Shown in pieces: positions 1 through 5,340 of a DNA stretch of 5,539 bases. This DNA comes from Nostoc sp. CHAB 5715. GTDB lineage: Bacteria; Cyanobacteriota; Cyanobacteriia; Cyanobacteriales; Nostocaceae. Numbering within the stretch: position 1 is the stretch's first letter; every line of letters starts with the position of its first letter. Below the pieces are notes generated by a model, which was not told the DNA's origin, made no database searches, and worked only from the letters and a program-made list of their open reading frames with translations. The position numbers and the translations under genes are program-made. The stretch is from NCBI RefSeq assembly GCF_020829685.1, contig NZ_JAIVFR010000490.1, forward strand, positions 1-5,539, read 5' to 3'.

Positions 1-742
1 CGTTGTAGTGCGGGTTACTACTAGAGCATCCTGTACTGAAATCGATCAGGTTGATGTTAGCAAGCTTGAGGCGTTTGGTAATGCTGAAAAAGCCAACATT
101 AAGAGAAAGAGACGCAAAAATAATCGCAGATAAAACTCCTTCTGGAGCAAATAGGCACAGTGGCTCGTCGAGGGCACTGCCTCGTGCTTTGCCGTCATCA
201 ATCCCATCTTGATTGTCAGCGCTGTCAGATATATTGAATTTAACTGTCAGTCCAATACCGCCCCCCACAGTCAGATCGATAGCTCCAAGACTTACGCCAG
301 CTGCCGCAGTTAGCAAACCGCCTAACGCCAGGTTGTCACCATTTACGGGTTGACTGATATAGAATCCATCGGAAATGAGAGCAGGATTGCTAAAGTTGTT
401 TTCCTTAAACATATCTTTTGCAGTAACTTTAAGGAATCCAAGGGTAGCTTCTGCTGTCGGCAGTGAAGGCTTGAGTGAAATGCTGATATCTTTATCAGGA
501 GAGGTGTCTAAGAAAAACTCATTATTATTAGCAGTATCAATACCAAAACCAAAATTGAACGTGTAGTCGAGATCAACTGATGCCTTAGAATCGTTAAGAA
601 AACCTAACCCAAGATTTGGTAAGCCGAAATCTTTTGGCAGCGAAATACTCTTCAAAAATAGATCCTATTTTCACACGTTCTGCATCATTTGAAGTTTTGA
701 AAAAGTAATTCCAAACCTTATCAAGACTATCTAAATTAGCTA
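1..742 (-). pseudogene. Large calcium-binding exoprotein, part downstream of the IS630 insertion (partial at window edge)
   Basis: This is the continuation of the gene that starts at 2674, displaced by the IS630 element. Reading leftward from 740, the first frame gives residues beginning ANLDSLDKVWN and ending near KIGS. The frame then shifts at the A5 run at 654-658 and continues as KSISLPKDFG, open with no stop to position 1. The roughly 215-codon second frame is rich in Gly, Asp, Asn and beta-type segments such as YTFNFGFGID and LGFLKVTAKDMF. This style is seen in repeat domains of very large cyanobacterial surface or secreted calcium-binding proteins; the assignment is by pattern only. 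The C-terminus lies outside the window. No start codon follows the insertion, so this half is probably not translated as a useful product. The exact codon of the frameshift is uncertain by a few residues. Confidence 0.75.
654..658 (-). other. Single-base frameshift in an A5 run of the exoprotein gene
   Basis: On the minus strand the frame ending ...ERVKIGS runs into unrelated sequence past this run, and the frame that continues cleanly to the window edge begins just after it. Reading the run as four bases instead of five joins them as KIGSILKSISLPK with no stop. The lesion is independent of the IS630 insertion, and could be a true mutation or a homopolymer sequencing error. Confidence 0.65.
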
Positions 743-768
743 TAGCAATCCTAAATCAGTTGTGAAAA
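743..768 (+). repeat. IS630 left terminal inverted repeat (26 bp)
   Basis: It is identical to the reverse complement of 1860-1885. The left repeat runs from TAGCAATCC to GTGAAAA, after which the two ends diverge (ATTACAC against TCAATCA). Confidence 0.93.
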
Positions 769-1247
769 ATTACACATAACGATAAGCTGAATCTAATTAA
801 TATAGATAAAATGCATAACTAAGTAATGAAAGAATTGAGAGATTTTATCCAAGGAAACCCAGACAAGAGAGAATTGAAACGGGCGCTGGCTGTACAAATG
901 GTGATGGAAAGTTACACTCATTCTCAGATTGCAGAAATTTTGCACGTATCTTTAGGCTTTGTCAATAAGTGGAAATATATTTTTGTGGAACAGGGGGTTG
1001 CAGGATTAAAACTTAAATATCAAGGTTCGAGGGGTTATCTTGATAGCAAACAAAAACAAACAGTGATTGAATGGCTTAAACAAAAGGATTACTGACATTT
1101 AAATGAATTAAAAGAGTACATTGAAGATAGTTTCAATATAGCATTTGAGTCAAAGCAAAGCTATTACGACCTATTTAAAGAAGCATCTATAAGTTGGAAA
1201 AAAACACAAAAAAAGAACCCACGTAAAGACCCAGAGTTAGTAGCAAA

Positions 1248-1254
1248 AAAAAAC
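1248..1254 (+). promoter_or_regulatory. Candidate -1 ribosomal frameshift heptamer A AAA AAC
   Basis: In the transposase's upstream frame the codons read GCA AAA AAA AAC TAG, inside an A9 run (1245-1253). A -1 slip on the last two codons moves the ribosome to CTA GAA ATT, exactly the frame carrying the DDE domain. The heptamer fits the X XXY YYZ rule and lies directly before the stop. Programmed -1 shifts are established in several insertion sequence families. A simple 1-nt loss from an A10 run explains the same data equally well. I did not find a clear stimulatory stem just downstream. Confidence 0.4.
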
Positions 1255-1499
1255 TAGAAATTACAGCATGGCTCAATGCACATCAAAGCGAGATTGTGTC
1301 TGGAGAAATGGTTGTATTTTTTGAGGATGAGTGTCATTTGTTGTGGGGAGACATTTGTGGATATATTTGGGGTAATACTCAAGAAAGAATTGAGGTTCCA
1401 GTTGTTAACGAAAGGCAAAAACAAACATACTTTGGCGCACTTAATTATTATACACAAGAATTTTTGATTAAGCCGTTCAACAAAGGTGATTCTAAATCA

Positions 1500-1531
1500 G
1501 CGTTAGCGAAGCGGGGCGGAACGCACGTCGC
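1500..1531 (+). repeat. GC-rich palindromic mini-repeat inserted in frame in the IS630 transposase
   Basis: This 32-nt segment is 23/32 G+C, in strong contrast with the A+T-rich element around it. It has complementary arms GCGTT (1500-1504) and AACGC (1520-1524), and it encodes the out-of-place residues ALAKRGGTH between the acidic GDSK stretch and VAFVEYLL. An insert of 27 nt would keep the frame. Its size, composition and preservation of frame resemble the small dispersed repeats (SDRs) of filamentous cyanobacteria. The exact ends cannot be set without an uninterrupted homologue. Confidence 0.5.
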
Positions 1532-1859
1532 ATTTGTAGAATACTTGCTTACTCAATATCCTAAAAGCCGCATTGCTTTGATTTGGGACGGAGCTAGTTA
1601 TCATAGGTCAGTTGAATTTCAAGAATATTTAAATTCTGTAAATCAAGAGCTAAACGAGAATGAATGGAAAGTAACTTGTATTCGTTTTGCTCCTAATGAC
1701 CCAACACAAAATCCTGTGGAAGATATTTGGTTATATGCGAAAAAGTTTGTTAGAGAGTTTTATCATCTATGTAAATCATTCGCCATTGTTAAGCGTTTAT
1801 TTGAACTCGTTATTCACCATCAAATCTTCAATTTTTCCAAAATATTTATGTATGATTGA

Positions 1860-1885
1860 TTTTCACAACTGATTTAGGATTGCTA
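1860..1885 (-). repeat. IS630 right terminal inverted repeat (26 bp)
   Basis: This is a perfect complement of 743-768. Its last three bases (1883-1885, CTA on the plus strand) read TAG on the minus strand. They supply the in-frame stop codon that ends the interrupted exoprotein fragment directly at the insertion point. Confidence 0.93.
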
Positions 1886-2674
1886 TATCTTGTTATTGAG
1901 GATGTCATAAAGTTTTTCATGACCCGTAGCAATTTCATCTTTCAGTCCGCTCTTAAAAACATCTTGGTTATCATCTGCAAGATCCCATAAAATTCGACTT
2001 ACTGATAATTCATCGCTAAAGATCAGATTTTTATCGAAGATCTTTACGGTTGCCTCACGAACTGGGTGCGTTTTACCAGCATTATCTGTCCAAAGAATTT
2101 TTCCGGAAAGCGTGACAGATCCAGATGACTGCTCTATCTGAATGACTTGCCTATCTAAGGTAACAGTGGCCGTATCATCCTCGGCTTTGAGTGCCTGAAG
2201 TGCTTGTTCATCCAACTGCTCCCCTTGAACCAGTGCTGCAAAAATTGCACCTTCATCTCCAGGAGCATCGGATAAATTAATCTGAGCATCGACGAAATGC
2301 CCAATCTCCTCTAAAACAACAGCAGCGATCGCCTGAGGATTAGCAGTATTCCGTACAATATATTCTTGAGACAAATAAATCCTGTTAGTCGCTTTAGCAA
2401 AAGCTCCGTTAGCACCGTTTATGTCTGCTGCTGGGCGAATGTCAATTGCTGGAAGCCCTTCAAAGTTGCCATTTTCCCATTGCTGACGCAAGTTCTCTAA
2501 CTTCTTGGCATCGAAGCCATTGCCAAAAGCAAGCGTAACCTTTTTCAGAAAATCTTCATCTGTAGCGATCGCACTTAGGAGGTTTTGTGCAGACAAGATT
2601 CCTTCTTGCAGAGCGATCGTAGCAAGCTTATCCAAATGTAAAATCTCAGTATCAATCAGCCTAACTTTAGTCAT
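1883..2674 (-). pseudogene. Large calcium-binding exoprotein, N-terminal fragment truncated by the IS630 insertion
   Basis: This is the 5' end of the gene continuing at 1-742, starting at ATG 2674 (MTKVRLIDTE). The 263-codon fragment ends at a TAG contributed by the first three bases of the IS. Residues about 15-65 form a helical leader without a classical signal peptide. Residues about 85-185 (NGAFAKATNRIYLS, VVLEEIGHFVDAQIN, APGDEGAIFAALV, DDTATVTLD) match, from memory, a conserved N-terminal module of very large cyanobacterial calcium-binding proteins. LEEIGH at residues 121-126 resembles an HExxH metalloprotease motif with the first His replaced by Glu, so activity is doubtful. Residues about 185-214 (GKILWTDNAGKTHPVREATVKIFD) look like a small beta-sandwich, carboxypeptidase-regulatory-like segment, followed by SVSRILWDLADDN. 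Its role is inferred as secreted or cell-surface. No obvious Shine-Dalgarno beyond an A-rich stretch is seen. Confidence 0.82.
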
Positions 2675-2864
2675 TACTTTTTTACTTTTTATTTTATTGA
2701 AAAATTAATGATCAATTGCCCTGTTTACGAAACTTTCTTTGGATAAGTCTATTGATAACCTTTTACTTTATCGAGAAAGGGGAATGGGATTGCGGGTAAA
2801 GGAAGAAGACCAAAGTTATTTCCCACATCCGGTATAAAGCCCTTCAGCATTAAATATGGATTAA
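2675..2864. other. Intergenic region upstream of the exoprotein gene
   Basis: The part next to the exoprotein start (2675-2720) is very A+T-rich and should hold its minus-strand promoter, but I cannot pick convincing -35/-10 boxes with proper spacing. A purine-rich tract lies at 2773-2808. Its segment GAAAGGGGAA (2775-2784) is a perfect complement of TTCCCCTTTC at 2951-2960. No RNA gene was recognised. A 34-codon minus-strand open frame (about 2750-2855) is not supported by any recognisable similarity. Confidence 0.5.
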
Positions 2865-3230
2865 AGTAAAAAGAAGATTTTTGAGGCACGCACCTGGATA
2901 AAAATCAGCTTTTCATTACTCGAAACCCTGTTTTTAAATATTGGTTCCCTTTCCCCTTTCCCCCTCATCGACGATGGCATTTACCACAACGACGTAAAAC
3001 TGGGCGAAGTGGGATGCACTGATGGCGACTGGTGGGTGATGCGTACTGGGGAATGTCAGCAACTACCCTGTGGATGTGCGGTGGAAGCAGTTCAATCGCT
3101 ATCAATGGTGGACGTGTCTACTGATGGTAAATCCATTTTTGATGAATATTTTTTAGAGCAACCGTTAGAACAGCTAACTGGCGATAAATTGCAACGACTG
3201 CTGGAGAGAGCAGAGTTAGTAACGGCGTAA
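2865..3230 (+). CDS. Unrecognised small protein, start uncertain, possibly a 5'-truncated gene
   Basis: I do not recognise a named family. The frame is open from just after a stop at 2862 to TAA 3228-3230 but has no ATG; the first usable start is GTG 3009. Protein-like sequence begins earlier, around 2970 (IDDGIYHNDVKLGEVGCTDGDWWVMRTG), which suggests the true N-terminus has been lost and replaced by a pyrimidine-rich tract at 2945-2966. From GTG 3009 the product is 73 residues: a Trp-rich, acidic start (DGDWWVMRTGE), a Cys pair (LPCGCAVEAVQ), and a helical acidic C-terminus (LEQLTGDKLQRLLERAEL). There is no signal peptide or membrane segment. Composition favours a soluble protein. It lies 118 bp upstream of a second unrecognised gene on the same strand. 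Confidence 0.45.
   Translation, partial: SKKKIFEARTWIKISFSLLETLFLNIGSLSPFPLIDDGIYHNDVKLGEVGCTDGDWWVMRTGECQQLPCGCAVEAVQSLSMVDVSTDGKSIFDEYFLEQPLEQLTGDKLQRLLERAELVTA
2945..2966 (+). repeat. Pyrimidine-rich tract
   Basis: A nearly pure C/T run (TTCCCTTTCCCCTTTCC...) lies just before the conserved-looking part of the following gene. It is close in sequence to the tract at 3289-3322. Its core TTCCCCTTTC (2951-2960) pairs perfectly with 2775-2784, so the two could form a long-range hairpin or reflect the same repeated element in opposite orientations. Confidence 0.55.
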
Positions 3231-3235
3231 AGAGT

Positions 3236-3246
3236 AGGCTTCGCCT
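3236..3246 (+). terminator. Small perfect hairpin just after the stop of the unrecognised gene
   Basis: AGGC TTC GCCT begins 6 bp after the stop codon at 3230. The stem is only 4 bp and no T-run follows, so it is a weak terminator candidate at best; it may belong to the larger purine/pyrimidine hairpin downstream. Confidence 0.25.
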
Positions 3247-3253
3247 GGGAAAA

Positions 3254-3306
3254 GGTTAAAGGGGAAGGGTTAAAGGGAAATTTCTTAATTCCCTTCCCCT
3301 TTACCC
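3254..3306. repeat. Long purine/pyrimidine inverted repeat between two small genes
   Basis: The left arm 3254-3269 (GGTTAAAGGGGAAGGG) matches the reverse complement of the right arm 3291-3306 at 15 of 16 positions. A nested stem AAGGGAA (3273-3279) with TTCCCTT (3289-3295) offers an alternative fold. The left arm is almost all purines and the right almost all pyrimidines, and the C/T run continues to 3322. Tracts like this are frequent between genes in filamentous cyanobacteria. As RNA it would form a stable hairpin and could attenuate transcription between the two flanking genes. Confidence 0.6.
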
Positions 3307-3348
3307 TTTCCCCCTTCCCCTCAATAATCCCTTCATTCACCAATCAAT

Positions 3349-3612
3349 ATGCAACCCACAATATCCATTCCCCAACACTGGGGCTACCCTTGCTTTGCCT
3401 TGGAACAGCGTACTAAAGACGGCATCATTCTGGGGCTTTATTACTACCCAAGTGGTACTGAGTTAGCTGAACAATTCGGTGATGGCTGGCGCTATGCGCT
3501 GATGCCTAACAAAAACTCTGACGAATTGTTTCACTTTGAAGAGAATCAAATTGAACTGCTCTCTCACAGGAATTACTCTCAGAAATCTAAGTACAAGTAC
3601 ACAACTCACTGA
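3349..3612 (+). CDS. Conserved-looking small protein of unknown function (87 aa)
   Basis: I do not recognise a named family. The frame runs from ATG 3349 to TGA 3610-3612. The first 70 residues look like a compact soluble alpha/beta protein: ISIPQHWGYPCFALEQRT, IILGLYYYPSGTELAEQFGDGWRYALMP, DELFHFEENQIELL. Aromatic residues are frequent (Trp, Tyr, Phe), with no signal peptide or transmembrane helix. The last about 15 residues (HRNYSQKSKYKYTTH) are basic and low in complexity, unlike the rest, so the original C-terminus may have been longer and replaced by a frameshift or local change. No clear Shine-Dalgarno is visible before the ATG; the upstream DNA is the pyrimidine-rich right arm of the hairpin. 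The preceding gene lies on the same strand, and the RTX fragment downstream is convergent. Confidence 0.6.
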   Translation: MQPTISIPQHWGYPCFALEQRTKDGIILGLYYYPSGTELAEQFGDGWRYALMPNKNSDELFHFEENQIELLSHRNYSQKSKYKYTTH

Positions 3613-3636
3613 CCCAACCAAAAAGCATATTGTTAA

Positions 3637-3692
3637 ATCAGTGAACAGTATATAGTAATCGCAGTTTCAACTACTGATAACTGTTCACTGAT
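3637..3692. repeat. Inverted repeat between convergent genes, possible bidirectional terminator
   Basis: The arms ATCAGTGAACAGT (3637-3649) and ACTGTTCACTGAT (3680-3692) are perfectly complementary over 13 bp with a 30-nt loop. The phrase ACTGATAACT is also repeated directly (3673-3682 and 3688-3697). CAGTGAACAGTTATCAGT-type sequences are widespread intergenic repeats in filamentous cyanobacteria. Here it lies between the ends of two converging genes (3612 plus and 3711 minus). It may end transcription from both sides, but no long T-run follows either arm. Confidence 0.55.
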
Positions 3693-3710
3693 AACTGAGT
3701 TTTGAGCAAA

Positions 3711-4221
3711 CTATGCTTGCAACAGAAAATCTGATGCTGTGAGACTTGGCGCACCCGTTAGAGTCGTAAATAGACCGCCACTGCCAAAACCAGCCGCGCT
3801 ACCATTTTGGTTGTAGAACAACTGCCCACTCAAAGGATCGTAGACAATTTTCGCCGTGCTAGTCTCCGCTAAATTAGTGATTTGAAAATCATTGGTATTA
3901 CTGAAACCTGTTCCCGCAGTAGAAGCGATCGCACTAAAGGTAGTCTTATCCAGTACAATCTTGTCACCTTGAGAACTGTTGAAGTCATTTATGGTATCTA
4001 CACCGACAGCAGAAGTAGCAAAAGCAGCATTAGTATTGTAAAGGAATCTGTCAGCACCCGCACCACCAACGAGAATATCATTACCCGCAGCACCGATGAA
4101 GGTATCATTACCAGTGCCACCTCGCAGCAAATCATTGCCACTCAAGCCATTGATAATGTCATTACCCCCCTGACCATTAATCACATCGTTGGAGTTGTCA
4201 AAACCCGCAACGTTATTGTTA
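3711..4221 (-). pseudogene. RTX calcium-binding protein, C-terminal fragment cut by IS982
   Basis: Reading leftward from the IS982 boundary, the frame begins NNNVAGFDNSNDVINGQGGND. It contains about four to five glycine/aspartate nonapeptide repeats (GGNDIINGL, SGNDLLRGG, TGNDTFIGA, AGNDILVGG, AGADRFLYN), the calcium-binding parallel beta-roll of RTX proteins. After it come the typical cap DTINDFNSSQGDKIVLD, then AKIVYDPLSGQLFYNQNG and a C-terminal LTASDFLLQA. Such C-termini normally carry the signal for type I (ABC transporter) secretion. The upstream portion is missing: the frame meets a TAG inside the IS, and the DNA beyond the element (5341-5539) does not encode RTX sequence. A GTG at 4184 could start a 157-residue product, but this is probably not functional. 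The product would have been an extracellular calcium-binding protein, enzyme or adhesin; the missing N-terminal domain would decide which. Confidence 0.85.
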
Positions 4222-4234
4222 ACGTGAGTTCGAC
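4221..4234 (+). repeat. IS982 left terminal inverted repeat
   Basis: AACGTGAGTTCGAC is identical to the reverse complement of 5327-5340. It lies directly against the truncated RTX reading frame. Confidence 0.8.
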
Positions 4235-4418
4235 AGAACTAAAAAAGAGCAGGAGGCAGTGCAGGCAAGTCTTTAGGGTAAATATCAATAGAGGGTTTGT
4301 TAGGTAAGTAGGTGTAAGCAACCAAACCAGCTAACAAGTTAACCAGAAAGTTTAATGGACTACGGTGTCGTGAGTGTTCTATTTGACATACATTTTTGAG
4401 ATAATCATTAACAGACTC

Positions 4419-4424
4419 GGCGGA
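4419..4424 (-). other. Frameshift in IS982 transposase just before the catalytic Glu
   Basis: On the minus strand ...CGA GCA GTC CGC CGA GTC TGT TAA ends the second segment. Dropping one C from the GTCCGCC stretch gives GCA GTC GCC GAG TCT GTT AAT, the expected conserved continuation. Without this correction the catalytic Glu and the following Lys are lost. Confidence 0.75.
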
Positions 4425-4947
4425 CTGCTCGCTTGCGTAACAAGATTTTATCAATCAGTTTGATCAAACGGTTTTTCATGTTTTTCTTTGACTTGGTAAT
4501 AAACTCTAAACCTCGCTCATACAGTTCTTCAAATATTTTTTGTGAGACATACCCTCTGTCTCCAAAAAGTTTACCAATTATATCCTCAGTCATCTCTGGA
4601 ACAGGCTTTCGGTCATCTACGTTCGCAGCAGTGAGCTTAAAAGCAAGTAATTCTCCTTTGTCGTTAATAATCAAATGTAGTTTAAAGCCATAATGCCAAC
4701 CTACAGAATTTTTTCCCCATCCGACTAATCCTTGAAATACTTTATGAGAATGCGCTCGACAATTATGACAAACGTTGATTGGGGTTGAATCGATAAAACT
4801 AATCCCCGTAATTTCGCCCGTTAATGTGTTCAAAAAACAGCACAGTAGCATTAAACTCCAGGGCATCAATTCTACAAACCTCGTGTAGCTGACCAGGTTT
4901 GGAAATGCATTACGCCAACTAGGTAATACATGCAGCGTATAAAACTC

Positions 4948-4951
4948 TTTT
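4948..4951 (-). other. Frameshift at a 4-base run in IS982 transposase
   Basis: On the minus strand ACA AAC AAA AGA G leads to a stop after YAACIT. Removing one A from the AAAA run gives ACA AAC AAA GAG TTT TAT, so GYRTNK joins EFYTLHVLPSW, the expected IS982 sequence. Confidence 0.8.
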
Positions 4952-5130
4952 GTTTGTCCGGTAGCCCGAACCATGAAAGGCGATCGCAATCGTCATCACT
5001 TCCGATAGATGCATACTGTAAGTGCTACGCCTTTCTCCTGTTGTCGATGGCAATTGTGGTACTTGCCGCCAGAGATTTTCCCATTGGTTACAGAAATCAT
5101 CTACGTCGCAGAAAATTTGTGTGATATCGA

Positions 5131-5160
5131 GCGGAGCCGGAGACGCTCCGCCTCCGGGCG
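5131..5160. repeat. GC-rich palindromic mini-repeat near the IS982 transposase N-terminus
   Basis: A G+C-dense segment contains two overlapping inverted repeats: GCGGAG (5131-5136) with CTCCGC (5146-5151), and CCGGAG (5137-5142) with CTCCGG (5152-5157). In the transposase frame it encodes PGGGASPAP just before LDITQIFCDVDDF, where IS982 transposases normally begin. Length and frame are compatible with a 27-nt insertion. It resembles the segment in the IS630 transposase (1500-1531) in size, composition and in-frame position, though not in exact sequence. Confidence 0.5.
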
Positions 5161-5326
5161 AGATACAATGGTAGACTAAGCCCTGACCTTGATTTTTCTT
5201 AGATATTTTTAGTCTCGGCATTTTTTGTCACTTTTTTACCGATTCTCAATCAATCGTCGCGATCGCCTTTTTGTATGCCCAGTTAAGCAAATTCATACAT
5301 CGCAAGCTTTTTGCGCTTTTCTATCC

Positions 5327-5340
5327 GTCGAACTCACGTT
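5327..5340 (-). repeat. IS982 right terminal inverted repeat
   Basis: It is the perfect 14-bp complement of 4221-4234 and lies upstream of the transposase start, about 105 bp from the first ATG. Confidence 0.8.

Larger units (their letters stand above)
826..1859 (+). pseudogene. IS630-family transposase, interrupted by a stop and a frameshift
   Basis: The gene encodes the DDE transposase of the surrounding element. Residues about 18-50 of the first segment form a helix-turn-helix (SQIAEILHVSLGFVNKWK) for end binding. The catalytic part follows in a second frame: first Asp in FFEDECHLLWG (codon 1326-1328), second Asp in ALIWDGASYH (1587-1589), and Glu in NPVEDIW (1719-1721), the NPxE form typical of IS630. 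The first segment stops at TGA 1093-1095 after KQKDY, where Trp (TGG) is expected; the same frame then stays open and IS630-like to TAG 1255-1257. The catalytic frame begins at CTA 1254, reachable by a -1 shift on A AAA AAC. The reassembled length is about 344 residues, normal for the family. A stretch of about 9 residues (ALAKRGGTH) before VAFVEYLL looks inserted. No strong ribosome binding site precedes the ATG. Confidence 0.87.
743..1885 (+). mobile_element. IS630-family insertion sequence, complete, 1143 bp
   Basis: The element is bounded by perfect 26-bp terminal inverted repeats (743-768 and 1860-1885, beginning TAGCAATCCTAA) and flanked by TA on both sides (741-742 and 1886-1887). TA duplication is the hallmark of the IS630/Tc1/mariner group. 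Because the end sequence itself begins with TA, the boundary could be drawn 2 bp further in. However, only removal of the element plus a single TA restores the reading frame of the interrupted minus-strand gene (AAC AAG ATA GCT AAT). It carries one transposase gene (826-1859) that nearly fills it; the stop codon ends immediately before the right repeat. The transposase contains a premature TGA and a frameshift, so the copy is probably not autonomous, although its intact ends could still be mobilised in trans by a related transposase. Confidence 0.9.
4239..5221 (-). pseudogene. IS982-family transposase with two frameshifts
   Basis: Three minus-strand segments join into one IS982-type DDE transposase. 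Segment 1 (5221 to about 4950) holds LDITQIFCDVDDFCNQWENLW and SEVMTIAIAFHGSGYRTNK. Segment 2 (about 4948-4425) holds EFYTLHVLPSWRNAFPN, the first catalytic Asp in ISFIDSTPINVCHN (4789-4791), GFKLHLIINDKGELL and the second Asp in LFGDRGYVSQ (4558-4560). Segment 3 (about 4418-4239) starts at the catalytic Glu (4415-4417) in ESVNDYLK, then [25 protein letters not shown]. Joined as [12 protein letters not shown], it fits the R-x3-E-x6-K signature. The first frameshift is one extra base in a T4 run (4948-4951), the second at 4419-4424. The N-terminal 30 residues (MPRLKISKKNQGQGLVYHCIS plus a Gly/Pro/Ala stretch) precede the usual family start, so the ancestral start is unclear. No active enzyme is expected. 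Confidence 0.87.
4221..5340 (-). mobile_element. IS982-family insertion sequence (about 1.12 kb), degraded
   Basis: The element is bounded by inverted repeats AACGTGAGTTCGAC (4221-4234) and its complement at 5327-5340, with partial similarity continuing for a few bases. It contains one minus-strand transposase gene of IS982 type with two frameshifts. No target duplication is visible: the bases outside the two ends (ATTGTT on the left, GATTTATG on the right) do not match, and the interrupted RTX gene does not continue on the right side. This points to a deletion or recombination next to the element after insertion. The exact ends could move by 1-2 bp. Confidence 0.8.

Noticed and set aside
375..566. 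A 63-codon plus-strand open frame in the left region
   Set aside because: It lies opposite the minus-strand exoprotein frame, which reads as a convincing Gly/Asp-rich protein; the plus frame has no recognisable features.
1254..1457. Minus-strand 67-codon open frame across the IS630 transposase
   Set aside because: It is antisense to the DDE catalytic region, which carries clear family motifs.
741..1887. A 4-bp TATA target duplication instead of TA for the IS630 element
   Set aside because: Restoring TATA would place an in-frame TAG in the exoprotein gene (AAG ATA TAG), whereas restoring TA gives an open frame, in line with the TA specificity of the family.
2750..2855. Minus-strand short open frame MLKGFIPDVGNNFGLLPLP...
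   Set aside because: It is only 34 codons from its ATG, has no ribosome binding site, and overlaps a purine-rich low-complexity tract; the Pro/Leu/Phe content follows from that tract.
3092..3343. Minus-strand open frame opposite the first small gene
   Set aside because: Its middle part is encoded by the purine/pyrimidine hairpin (Gly/Glu/Lys then Phe/Pro/Ser runs), and it overlaps the better plus-strand frame.
3637..3700. Possible CRISPR-like or tandem repeat from the ACTGATAACT direct repeats
   Set aside because: Only two copies 5 bp apart and one inverted copy; this fits a common intergenic repeat and no array structure is present.
3882..4307. A 141-codon plus-strand open frame rich in Ser, Thr and Ile
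   Set aside because: It is the antisense shadow of the RTX repeats and crosses the IS982 boundary at 4221, so it cannot be an ancestral gene.
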